NCBI RefSeq assembly: GCF_001509585.1 | Contig: NZ_LNCI01000002.1 | Coordinates: 496,001-560,000 of the forward strand | Reading direction: 5' to 3' | Length of the DNA stretch: 64,000 nt | Origin: Tropicimonas marinistellae | GTDB taxonomy: Bacteria; Pseudomonadota; Alphaproteobacteria; Rhodobacterales; Rhodobacteraceae | Part shown: in pieces, positions 25,926 through 33,453 of the stretch | Layout of the letters: every line of letters begins with the position of its first letter | Numbering within the stretch: the stretch's first letter is position 1 | Translations under genes and position numbers: made by a program | The notes under the pieces: generated by a model | Seen by the model: the letters and a program-made list of their open reading frames with translations, nothing else | Told to the model about the DNA's origin: nothing | Databases searched by the model: none

Positions 25926-27656
25926 ATGCGGAAGTTGATGGTTATCATTGCGATCTTGACCGCGACGGTTGGCGGCTGGGGGATCTATCGGCTTTCGTAT
26001 GAGTATTTCGTGACCGACGAACTCAACGAAGCCGGGGGGCGCTTGTCCCTCTACCGTGGGTCCATCGCCGCGGAATTGGAGCAATACGCGCCGCTCATAC
26101 ATGTGCTCGCGCGGGATACATTCGTCATCGACGCCGCGACCGGCGGAAATATGGATCGGCTGGATCCGAGACTGAAGGATTTCTCCGATCAGGCCGGTTT
26201 GGACGCTATATACCTCATACGTCCTGACGGGGTCACGGTCGCGTCGGCGAACTATGACCAGCCGGGCAGCTTCGTCGGAGAGGATTACTCCTTTCGCCCT
26301 TACTTCCAACAGGCGATGGCCGGGAAGAGAGGCCGGTTCTACGCAATTGGCACGACAACTGGCAGACCGGGATATTTCCTGGCAGAGCCCGTCGTCAGCG
26401 GCGGGGGAGGTCTCGTTGGCGTCATTTCCCTCAAGATCAGCTTTGCGGAACTGGAAAACAACTGGCGAAACACTGGTGAACAGCTCTTCCTTGCCAACGA
26501 GGATGGCGTGATCATCCTGGCGTCCAATTCCTCGTGGTTGTACCGTGTTCTTTCGCCGCTCACGCCGTCGCAGAGGGCTGAAATCGATCGGACGAAGCAG
26601 TTTGCCGATAAACCGCTGGACGTGCTGGATTGGTCTCCAAGACCGGGCCGGAAAGCGCGCATTGGCGGGGTGGAGAGGCTGCACCTGGTTTCGGATGATC
26701 TTCCGCATGGGTGGGCATTACATTACTTCGCAACAGATGACCGGGCTGTCGCGCGTAGCTGGCTGGTGACCGCTTCGGCGGCTGTGGCGGCGGGGTTGAT
26801 GCTCTATATCGTTCAGATCCAGCGCGCTCGCCGGATTGGGGCGGCCCTTCAGAGGTCGGAGCAGGAAGAGGCCCAGTTGCGCCAGGCGAACGAGCGTCTC
26901 GCCGTCGAGATTGCCGAGCGCCGGCAGGCGGAGACGGACCTTCGGCGTACCCAGAATGAGCTGGAACGCGCCAGCCGGCTTGCCGCGCTCGGCGAATTGT
27001 CCGCATCCGTGACGCATGAGCTTGGCCAACCCATCTCGGCGATGCGCAATCATCTGGTGGCGGCGGAACTCGGCGCCGGCAAACCGGATCGGCTATTGGG
27101 CCGGCTGGGCGGGTTGGTAGACAGGATGGAAGGGATCACGCGACAGTTGAAATTCTTCGCGACGCCGGACCCGGAGCCATTCGAAACGTTCGATCTGCGG
27201 GAGGCGATGCAGGCATCGTTAGGTCTTCTGCGACACAACATCGAGGATGGAGGGGTAGCGGTCGAGATGGAACTGCCAACCGAGGCCGTGTTGGTCCGAG
27301 GCAGCCGCCTGCGGACCGAGCAGGTCATGACGAATCTTATTCGGAATGCCCTGAATGCCGTCGAAGATGTGCCCAGTCCCAAGGTCGAAATCCTCATGGG
27401 CACAACCGAGTCGGCTGCCTGGTTCGACGTCTGCGACAACGGCCACGGGCTTGGGCAGGCGACACTCGACGAGTTGCAGGAACCCTTTGTCACAACTCGT
27501 GCGAGCGGCCACGGCATGGGCCTCGGTCTTGCCATTTCTGCCAATATTATCAAGGATCACGAGGGCGAAATGAAAGCCAGAAATACAGAGAATGGCGGGG
27601 CCGTCTTCCACGTGTCCTTTCCCCGTCCGACTGGTACAAACCGAGCCGTGCGATGA
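25926..27656 (+). CDS. dctB: C4-dicarboxylate sensor kinase DctB-type
   Basis: The 576-residue kinase has TM1 at about residues 4-22 and a periplasmic double-Cache/PDC-like region (DAIYLIRPDGVTVASANYDQPGSFVGEDYSFRPYFQQAM). TM2 is at about 280-300, followed by a coiled-coil linker (QRSEQEEAQLRQANERLAVEIAERRQAE). The HisKA is of the DctB/NtrB kind (ALGELSASVTHELGQPISAMRNHL), and the HATPase has NLIRNALNAVE, DNGHG and GMGLGLAIS. The ATG at 25926 gives the signal-anchor helix; upstream codons would add a charged leader. It overlaps dctD by 4 nt and senses dicarboxylates or related acids. Confidence 0.9.
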   Translation: MRKLMVIIAILTATVGGWGIYRLSYEYFVTDELNEAGGRLSLYRGSIAAELEQYAPLIHVLARDTFVIDAATGGNMDRLDPRLKDFSDQAGLDAIYLIRPDGVTVASANYDQPGSFVGEDYSFRPYFQQAMAGKRGRFYAIGTTTGRPGYFLAEPVVSGGGGLVGVISLKISFAELENNWRNTGEQLFLANEDGVIILASNSSWLYRVLSPLTPSQRAEIDRTKQFADKPLDVLDWSPRPGRKARIGGVERLHLVSDDLPHGWALHYFATDDRAVARSWLVTASAAVAAGLMLYIVQIQRARRIGAALQRSEQEEAQLRQANERLAVEIAERRQAETDLRRTQNELERASRLAALGELSASVTHELGQPISAMRNHLVAAELGAGKPDRLLGRLGGLVDRMEGITRQLKFFATPDPEPFETFDLREAMQASLGLLRHNIEDGGVAVEMELPTEAVLVRGSRLRTEQVMTNLIRNALNAVEDVPSPKVEILMGTTESAAWFDVCDNGHGLGQATLDELQEPFVTTRASGHGMGLGLAISANIIKDHEGEMKARNTENGGAVFHVSFPRPTGTNRAVR

Positions 27657-28993
27657 GTCCGACCGCCGCCCATTCCATACTGGTCGTCGACGACGACAAG
27701 GCGATGCGGCAGTCGTTGGCCGACCTGCTGGAGGCTGCAGGGTGGCAGGTGGACACGGTCTCCCGCGCCGAACAGGCGCTTGAGGTCCTGAAAGGGCATT
27801 CGCCCGATGTCATCCTTTCGGACGTGCGAATGCCAGGAATGTCCGGCCTCGACCTTTTGGCGCGCCTGGACGCCGCCTTCGCGCCGCCGCTTGTATTGAT
27901 TTCGGCCCATGGTGACATCCCGATGGCGGTGCAGGCGATGCAGGATGGCGCCTATGGGTTTATCGAAAAGCCCTACCACCCGAAGCGGCTTCTGACGGTG
28001 TTAACGCATGCGGCGGACCAGAGCCGCATGCGGTCCAGCAATGCGCGGCTGAAGACGCGCTTGTACCAGCTCTCGGGACTCGACCGGATTCTGGTCGGAC
28101 AGACGGATTCCGTGGTCGCGCTGCGGGAGGATATCCTCGACCTTGCAGGTACCGAGGCCGCGGTGCTGATCCAGGGTGAAACGGGAACCGGCAAGGAACT
28201 TGTGGCCAGGGCGCTGCACGACCTCGGCCCGGCGGCGGACCGGCCCTTCCTGCCAATCAACTGTGCCTCGCTCCGGACCGAGACCTTCGAGGCGGAAATG
28301 TTTGGTACCTTCGAGGATCAGGAGGGCCGGCTGCGCGCGGCCTCCGGCGGAACGCTTTTTCTCGACGAGGTCTGCGCGTGCTCACCGGAAGTGCAGACCA
28401 AGCTTCTACGCGTCATCGAGAACAAACAGATCCTGCCGGTTGGCGGGCCTGCGCCGGTATCGGTCAGCTTTCGTGTGATATCGGCAACGAACGAAAGTGT
28501 TGAGGAGGCTGTTGCCGCAGGGCGGTTTCGCAAGGATCTGCTGTTCCGCCTCAATACGTTTGTGCTCGATTTGCCGTCCTTGAAGCATCGGCGGGACGAC
28601 ATAGGCCTCCTCGCGGCGCATTTCCTGGCGGAATACGCGCGGATACACGAGAGTGCCGCGCCCGAGCTAAGCCCTGACGACTTTGCTGCAATGCTGGCCC
28701 ATGACTGGCCAGGTAACGTGCGCGAGATGCGCAACGTTTGTGAAAGGCGCGTGCTTTCTGCCCGCCGCGGTGGCGGCAGCATGGCAACAGCGCTGCGAGC
28801 AGACATTGCGTTCGATGATGTTCCCGATACGCTTCGGGAGGCGGTGGCGGCCTTTGAGCGGGAATTGATCGGTAAGGCGATCAAGGCCCACGAGGGTCGG
28901 ATGGATGCCGCCGCCGAGGCGCTTGGTATCGGCCGGCGCACTCTCAACGAGAAAATCGTGAAACTGGGCCTCGACAAAAGCGCGCTGCTCTGA
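27653..28993 (+). CDS. dctD: DctD/NtrC-type response regulator lacking the GAFTGA loop
   Basis: The 446-residue protein has a receiver domain (VVDDDKAM, phospho-acceptor Asp in LSDVRMPG, EKPYHPKRL), then an AAA+ domain with Walker A GETGTGKE, Walker B GGTLFLDEV and the arginine finger region GRFRKDLLFRLN. A Fis-type HTH (AAAEALGIGRRTLNEKI) ends it. Where sigma-54 activators have EKGAFTGA after the ESELFG motif, this protein reads EAEMFGTFEDQEGRL, so about ten residues including the whole sigma-54-contacting loop are gone. Rhodobacter NtrC and TyrR also lack it and act with sigma-70. It partners dctB (4-nt overlap) and faces the dctPQM operon. Confidence 0.9.
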   Translation: MSPTAAHSILVVDDDKAMRQSLADLLEAAGWQVDTVSRAEQALEVLKGHSPDVILSDVRMPGMSGLDLLARLDAAFAPPLVLISAHGDIPMAVQAMQDGAYGFIEKPYHPKRLLTVLTHAADQSRMRSSNARLKTRLYQLSGLDRILVGQTDSVVALREDILDLAGTEAAVLIQGETGTGKELVARALHDLGPAADRPFLPINCASLRTETFEAEMFGTFEDQEGRLRAASGGTLFLDEVCACSPEVQTKLLRVIENKQILPVGGPAPVSVSFRVISATNESVEEAVAAGRFRKDLLFRLNTFVLDLPSLKHRRDDIGLLAAHFLAEYARIHESAAPELSPDDFAAMLAHDWPGNVREMRNVCERRVLSARRGGGSMATALRADIAFDDVPDTLREAVAAFERELIGKAIKAHEGRMDAAAEALGIGRRTLNEKIVKLGLDKSALL

Positions 28994-29004
28994 TGCCGAC
29001 GCGG

Positions 29005-29022
29005 CCTGCGGAAATCCGCAGG
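29005..29022. promoter_or_regulatory. perfect palindrome upstream of dctP (candidate DctD site)
   Basis: CCTGCGGAAATCCGCAGG has perfect 8-bp arms with a 2-bp centre. It lies 12 bp after the dctD stop and 100 bp before the dctP start. No T-run follows, so a dimeric activator site is more likely than a terminator. No -24/-12 sigma-54 element (TGGCAC-N5-TTGC) is present in the 128-bp interval. Confidence 0.5.
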
Positions 29023-29121
29023 TGCTCGTCGATAGGGGCAGGCGATTTTTTTCATAGTCAGGGAAGCGGATTTGCCGGAAGTTCGGAGCGTATAAAAAAT
29101 CGCGAATCTGGGAGGAGACGG

Positions 29122-30132
29122 ATGCGTACTCTCTTGAGCCGGACGGCACTTGCCGCCCTGACCTTGACCTTTGCCTCGGAAGCTATTGCAACAGAGTGGA
29201 ATGTTTCGCTCTGGGGTAAGCGGCGGGCATTCACCGAGAACGTCGAAAAACTGGCGGAACTCGTCAGCGAGAAAACCGGCGGCGAGTTCACGCTGAACAT
29301 ATCCTACGGCGGTCTGAGCAAGAACACCGAAAACCTCGACGGGATCGAGATCGGGGCGTTCGAGATGGCGCAGTTCTGTGCCGGCTACCACCCGGACAAG
29401 AACCCCTCGATCACCGTGCTGGAACTGCCGTTTCTCGGCATCTCCTCGCTTGAGGTGGAGCGCAAGGCCTCCATGGCCGTCTACAATCACCCCGCGGTCG
29501 CGGAGGATCTGGCGCGCTGGAACGCCAAGTTGCTGATGCCCTCACCACTGCCACAGTACAACATCGCTGGTGTCGGCGACGCGCCGCATTCGCTGGCGGA
29601 TTTCGAGGGGCTGACCGTTCGTGCCACCGGCGGCATCGGTGCTGCAATGGAGGCCGCGGGTGCCGTGCCGACCTCGATGTCGGCCACCGAGGTGCGGCAG
29701 GCAATGGACAGCGGTGTGATCAAAGCCGCCTCCTTCGCACCCCATGCGCATATGTCCTTCGGGACGGCCGAGGTGGCGAAATGGTGGACCACAAACCTCA
29801 ACCCTGGTGCTGTGAATTGCCCCGTTGTGGTGAACATCGACGCCTATGAGGCGCTCACCGACGAGGAACGGGCTGCGCTGGATGGCTCCGTCGACGAAGC
29901 GCTTGACCACTACATTTCGTTTTACAACGACAACACCATGGCGCGCTGGTGGCCGATGCTTGAGGAGAAAGGGATCGAGCAGGTCACGTTCTCCGAAGAA
30001 GAGGTCTCCGCCTTCAGGGAGGCCGCCGCGTCCCCCGCAGCCCAGGCCTGGATCGAGGAGAACACCGCCCGCGGCCTTCCCGCGCAGGAATTGTACGACC
30101 TCGTGGTCGGCATCGCAGCCGAAGGCGAGTGA
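29122..30132 (+). CDS. dctP: TRAP transporter solute-binding protein (DctP type), second system
   Basis: The 336-residue periplasmic binding protein has a Sec signal (MRTLLSRTALAALTLTFASE, cleavage after AIA). Its core includes GLTVRATGGIGAAMEAAGAVPTSMSATEVRQAMDSGVIKAASFA, with the Arg position expected to bind a ligand carboxylate. The start ATG 29122 has GGGAGGAG upstream; the open frame further left crosses the palindrome and is not coding. It sits directly downstream of dctBD, so its ligand is probably what DctB senses, but the sequence does not fix it as a C4-dicarboxylate. Confidence 0.9.
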   Translation: MRTLLSRTALAALTLTFASEAIATEWNVSLWGKRRAFTENVEKLAELVSEKTGGEFTLNISYGGLSKNTENLDGIEIGAFEMAQFCAGYHPDKNPSITVLELPFLGISSLEVERKASMAVYNHPAVAEDLARWNAKLLMPSPLPQYNIAGVGDAPHSLADFEGLTVRATGGIGAAMEAAGAVPTSMSATEVRQAMDSGVIKAASFAPHAHMSFGTAEVAKWWTTNLNPGAVNCPVVVNIDAYEALTDEERAALDGSVDEALDHYISFYNDNTMARWWPMLEEKGIEQVTFSEEEVSAFREAAASPAAQAWIEENTARGLPAQELYDLVVGIAAEGE

Positions 30133-30142
30133 ACGACCCACT

Positions 30143-30166
30143 GGCGGGGCCGCTTCCGGCCCCGCC
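30143..30166 (+). other. strong intercistronic hairpin between dctP and dctQ
   Basis: GGCGGGGCCG and CGGCCCCGCC form a perfect 10-bp stem with a CTTC loop just after the dctP stop. There is no U-run. Such elements between an abundant binding protein gene and its permease genes usually protect the upstream mRNA from 3' decay, giving more binding protein than permease. Confidence 0.65.
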
Positions 30167-30190
30167 ACCCGACGACCATGGGAGGGGAAG

Positions 30191-30823
30191 ATGGCGGGAA
30201 CGTCGAGCGTCCTGACGGACAACAGTCTTGTGAGCCGGCTGGATCAACGCCTCCACGTTTTGGAGGGCGTTCTCGCCTTGCTGAGCGGGTTGACGGTGTT
30301 TGCACTGATGCTGCTGGCAGTGGTGTCCGTTTCGGGCCGCAATTTCTTCAATGCCCCCTTGCCGGGCTACGTGGATTGGATCCAGCAAGCGATGCCGCTG
30401 ATCGCTTTCATGGGGATTTCCTACACGCAGCGTAACGGCGGACACATTCGAATGGACATGCTGGTGGGCGCCTTGAAGGGGCGGCCGCTCTTTGTTGTCG
30501 AATTCCTGACAACGCTTGCGATGCTCGTGCTCATGGTGCTTTTGGTCTGGGGCACTTGGGCGCATTTCCAGCGTAGTTTCGATTTCGGATCGCCGCTCTG
30601 GAGTCGTGACAGCACGATGGACATCGGGCTTCCGATCTGGCCGGCCAAGCTGCTCGCGCCGGTGGCGTTTTCGGTGCTGTGCCTTCGGCTCACGCTTCAA
30701 CTCTGGGTCTATGGCCGGGCAGTGATACTGGGCGAAGAGAACCCCGTTGCCGTACCGTTGCCCGTCGATGTGGCCACCCAGGCCGCGATGGAAGCCGAGC
30801 ACGTCTCGGGCCACGACAGCTAA
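30191..30823 (+). CDS. dctQ: TRAP transporter small permease (DctQ type), second system
   Basis: The 210-residue protein has four predicted helices and DctQ motifs (VSVSGRNFFNAPLPGYVDWIQQAMPLIAFMGISYTQRNGGHIRMDML). It is longer than many DctQ proteins, with a hydrophilic N-terminal stretch of about 25 residues and a C-terminal tail. The ATG at 30191 follows GGGAGGGG. It bridges the binding protein and the large permease, with dctM starting 10 nt after its stop. Confidence 0.88.
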   Translation: MAGTSSVLTDNSLVSRLDQRLHVLEGVLALLSGLTVFALMLLAVVSVSGRNFFNAPLPGYVDWIQQAMPLIAFMGISYTQRNGGHIRMDMLVGALKGRPLFVVEFLTTLAMLVLMVLLVWGTWAHFQRSFDFGSPLWSRDSTMDIGLPIWPAKLLAPVAFSVLCLRLTLQLWVYGRAVILGEENPVAVPLPVDVATQAAMEAEHVSGHDS

Positions 30824-30833
30824 GGACTGATCA

Positions 30834-32234
30834 ATGGACAGTATCGAAATCGGCCTGGTCGTCTCTGGCGGTCTTCTCCTTCTCGTCGTGCTTGGCATGC
30901 GTGTCGCCTTCGCCGCCGGTCTTGCCGGTCTGGTGGGGCTTATCTGGATTTTCTGGTCCAAGAAGGGATACGACCCCGCGGAATTTGACTGGGCGCTCGG
31001 TGTGGCGGTCAAGACCGCGGGCCAGGTGCCGCATTCCAAGGTCGCAAGCCAGGCGCTCAGCCTGATCCCAACCTTCATCCTTATCGGGTATCTCGCGTAC
31101 TACGCCGGGCTCACCAAGGCGCTCTTCACCGCCGCGAAACGCTGGGTTGCCTGGGTGCCGGGTGGCATGGCCGTGGCGACGGTCTTCGCCACCGCAGGTT
31201 TCGCCGCGGTTTCCGGCGCCTCCATTGCCACATCCGCCGTCTTCGCGCGCATCGCCATCCCCGAGATGCTTGAAGTCGGCTACGACAAGAAGTTCGCGGC
31301 CGGCGTGGTGGCCGCGGGCGGAACGCTGGCCTCCCTGATCCCGCCGTCGGCGATCCTCGTGATCTACGCCATCATCGTGGAGCAAGACGTTGGCAAACTG
31401 CTGCTGGCGGGGTTCATTCCCGGTATCTTCTCTGCCATCGTCTATGCCGCTTTGATCATCGGAATGGCCAAGGCGATCAAGGGGTTCGGCCCGCCGGTCG
31501 GCGGCTTCACCTGGCGCGAGCGCTTCGCGTCGCTCCCGCCCGCCGCACCGATCATGATCGTCGTTTTGACCATCGTGCTTTTTGTCTACAACCCATTCGG
31601 CGGTGAGGCCTGGGGTACGCCCACCGAAGGCGGCGCGATCGGCGCTTTCGTTGTATTCTGCATGGCCCTCTACAATGGGATGCGGTGGGGGGAATTCCGC
31701 GACGCATTGCTCGAAACCGCCAAGCTCGCAGTGATGATTTTCACGATCATCTGGGGCGTGCTGATCTATGTCCGGTTCCTCGGCTTCGCAGACCTGCCCG
31801 GTGCATTCTCCGACTGGCTGACCTCGCTCACCATGCCGCCGATGATGATCCTGGTCTGCATCCTGCTCGCCTATGCGGTGCTCGGCATGTTCATGGACGC
31901 CATCGGCATGATGCTCCTGACGCTGCCGGTCGTCTATCCGGCGGTCATGGCGCTCAATGGCGGCGAGGGCGTGACCGCGGCTGAAAGCACGTTCGGCATG
32001 AATGGGACAATGTGTGCGATCTGGTTTGGCATCCTGGTCGTGAAGATGGCCGAGTTCTGCCTCATCACGCCGCCTATTGGCCTCAACTGTTTTGTGGTCG
32101 CCGGGGTGCGCGAGGACCTGAGCGTTCAGGATGTTTTCAAGGGCGTCACGCCTTTCTTCATCGCCGACGCCGTGACGATTGCGCTCTTGGTTGCATTCCC
32201 GGCCATCGTGCTGTGGCTACCCAGCCTGGCCTAG
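30834..32234 (+). CDS. dctM: TRAP transporter large permease (DctM type), second system
   Basis: The 466-residue polytopic permease has GFAAVSGASIATSAVFARIAIPEMLEVGYDKKFAAGVVAAGGTL, LIPPSAILVIYAIIVEQ and CLITPPIGLNCFVVAGV. An extra hydrophilic insert near residues 30-70 (WSKKGYDPAEFDWALGV) makes it longer than the copy at 14242-15549, so the two TRAP systems are not recent duplicates. It is the last gene of the dctBD-dctPQM block; a G/C-rich inverted repeat without a T-run follows at about 32254-32275. Confidence 0.9.
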   Translation: MDSIEIGLVVSGGLLLLVVLGMRVAFAAGLAGLVGLIWIFWSKKGYDPAEFDWALGVAVKTAGQVPHSKVASQALSLIPTFILIGYLAYYAGLTKALFTAAKRWVAWVPGGMAVATVFATAGFAAVSGASIATSAVFARIAIPEMLEVGYDKKFAAGVVAAGGTLASLIPPSAILVIYAIIVEQDVGKLLLAGFIPGIFSAIVYAALIIGMAKAIKGFGPPVGGFTWRERFASLPPAAPIMIVVLTIVLFVYNPFGGEAWGTPTEGGAIGAFVVFCMALYNGMRWGEFRDALLETAKLAVMIFTIIWGVLIYVRFLGFADLPGAFSDWLTSLTMPPMMILVCILLAYAVLGMFMDAIGMMLLTLPVVYPAVMALNGGEGVTAAESTFGMNGTMCAIWFGILVVKMAEFCLITPPIGLNCFVVAGVREDLSVQDVFKGVTPFFIADAVTIALLVAFPAIVLWLPSLA

Positions 32235-32368
32235 CGCGTGACCTAAGCTCGATGCCGCCATTTCAAGCGGCGGCGTCCGCGCAATGCCGCACCGGAATGA
32301 TCCGCGTGCGGGGGTTGCAGCCCAACGTCATTGGATTCGCGTAAGGAAAGCGCGGATCGGCTCGAATT

Positions 32369-33448
32369 TCACTGTGGTGTCGCGCATTGGATCTCGTGAC
32401 AGGACAACGCGCGATCAACTTGTGTGACGATCCGGTCGATTTCCGGCACTTCGATACCAAGCGATCGCCCGCAAAGCTGGACCATTCGATCAACGCGTTC
32501 GATCCTTGCGGCGCCGGCGGCTATGGCTCTGGCGAAGGAAGATGGCCTGCTGAGGGACCGGGCGGCCTTCGCGTAATGCTCAAACGGTACGATGTCCCCG
32601 TCAGCCGCGCCGGTTGCCTTCACGATGTCGACGGTCCGATCGTAAATGCGATTGCTCGTGGCGATATCGTCCTCGACGGCCCGCGAGATCGACACGATGC
32701 TTCCGTCGGAACGCAGGCATCGGCAATTGCCGGTCGTCAGCATTGGCCACTTTGCCAGAGGGACGTGCAACGACGTGTGGGCGAGGATCCTGACAGGCAG
32801 CGGACGCCCGTCGTAGCGGTACGCCGAAACATCCGAAGCAATGGTTTCGATCAAGTCCTGGTGCTTCGCGGCTGCAAAAGGCGCGACCTTGAAATTGGAG
32901 GCGAGGGTCACCGACAATTCGTTGAGGCGGGCAGGGTCGCTCCGTACGGCCTGTGCATCCGGACTGGCCGCCGAGACGAGGTCCGGTGAGAGGCTTTGCC
33001 AGGCGGCCCAGGACGTGTAGGCGCCGCGGAGCTTGTCGACATCGAGGGTCCCGAGCCGGTCAAGGAACGGCGGCGGAAGCGCATTCATCAACGATATGAC
33101 CGGAAGGCCGGCCTGTGCGATCCGCTTCACGAGTGCCGCGATCTCGGCGTCGGCGAATTGCGGCTCGCTCATGGCGAGGAACACGATGTCAAATGCGCCG
33201 AGGTCCACCTTCGCCCCGCATACACCGAGGTCGTTCGCGACGCTGGTTGTGTGAACCGCTGGCGCGGATAGGCGCGTAGCGGTCTCACCGTTGCGGCGCA
33301 GGAAAGCGATAGATGCTCCGTGGGTCGCCAGCGCAGATTGCTCCTGCGGTCGACACACGACCGTCACCCGATGCCCGGCAAGCAGTATCCGCAGCGCGGG
33401 CAGTAGGCCGTAGGAAGCACCGAGAACGAGGGCGTTGATCTGTGACAT
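32369..33448 (-). CDS. PanE/ApbA-like (ketopantoate reductase-type) oxidoreductase
   Basis: The 359-residue protein has an N-terminal Rossmann segment (INALVLGASYGLLPALRILLAGHRVTVVCRP) and the PanE-like VFLAMSEPQF and VISLMNALPPP. GASYGLL departs from the classic GxGxxG of NAD(P) sites. The C-terminal half is helical and diverged, so I would not assume ketopantoate as substrate. It starts 5 nt after the NRPS-like gene ends and is the last gene of the biosynthetic locus, suggesting a tailoring reduction or oxidation. Confidence in the fold is moderate. Confidence 0.65.
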   Translation of the reverse strand: MSQINALVLGASYGLLPALRILLAGHRVTVVCRPQEQSALATHGASIAFLRRNGETATRLSAPAVHTTSVANDLGVCGAKVDLGAFDIVFLAMSEPQFADAEIAALVKRIAQAGLPVISLMNALPPPFLDRLGTLDVDKLRGAYTSWAAWQSLSPDLVSAASPDAQAVRSDPARLNELSVTLASNFKVAPFAAAKHQDLIETIASDVSAYRYDGRPLPVRILAHTSLHVPLAKWPMLTTGNCRCLRSDGSIVSISRAVEDDIATSNRIYDRTVDIVKATGAADGDIVPFEHYAKAARSLSRPSSFARAIAAGAARIERVDRMVQLCGRSLGIEVPEIDRIVTQVDRALSCHEIQCATPQ

Positions 33449-33453
33449 GGATA

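Noticed and set aside
28994-29121. Sigma-54 promoter before dctP
   Set aside because: I looked for TGGCAC-N5-TTGC and found no match, consistent with the missing GAFTGA loop in DctD.
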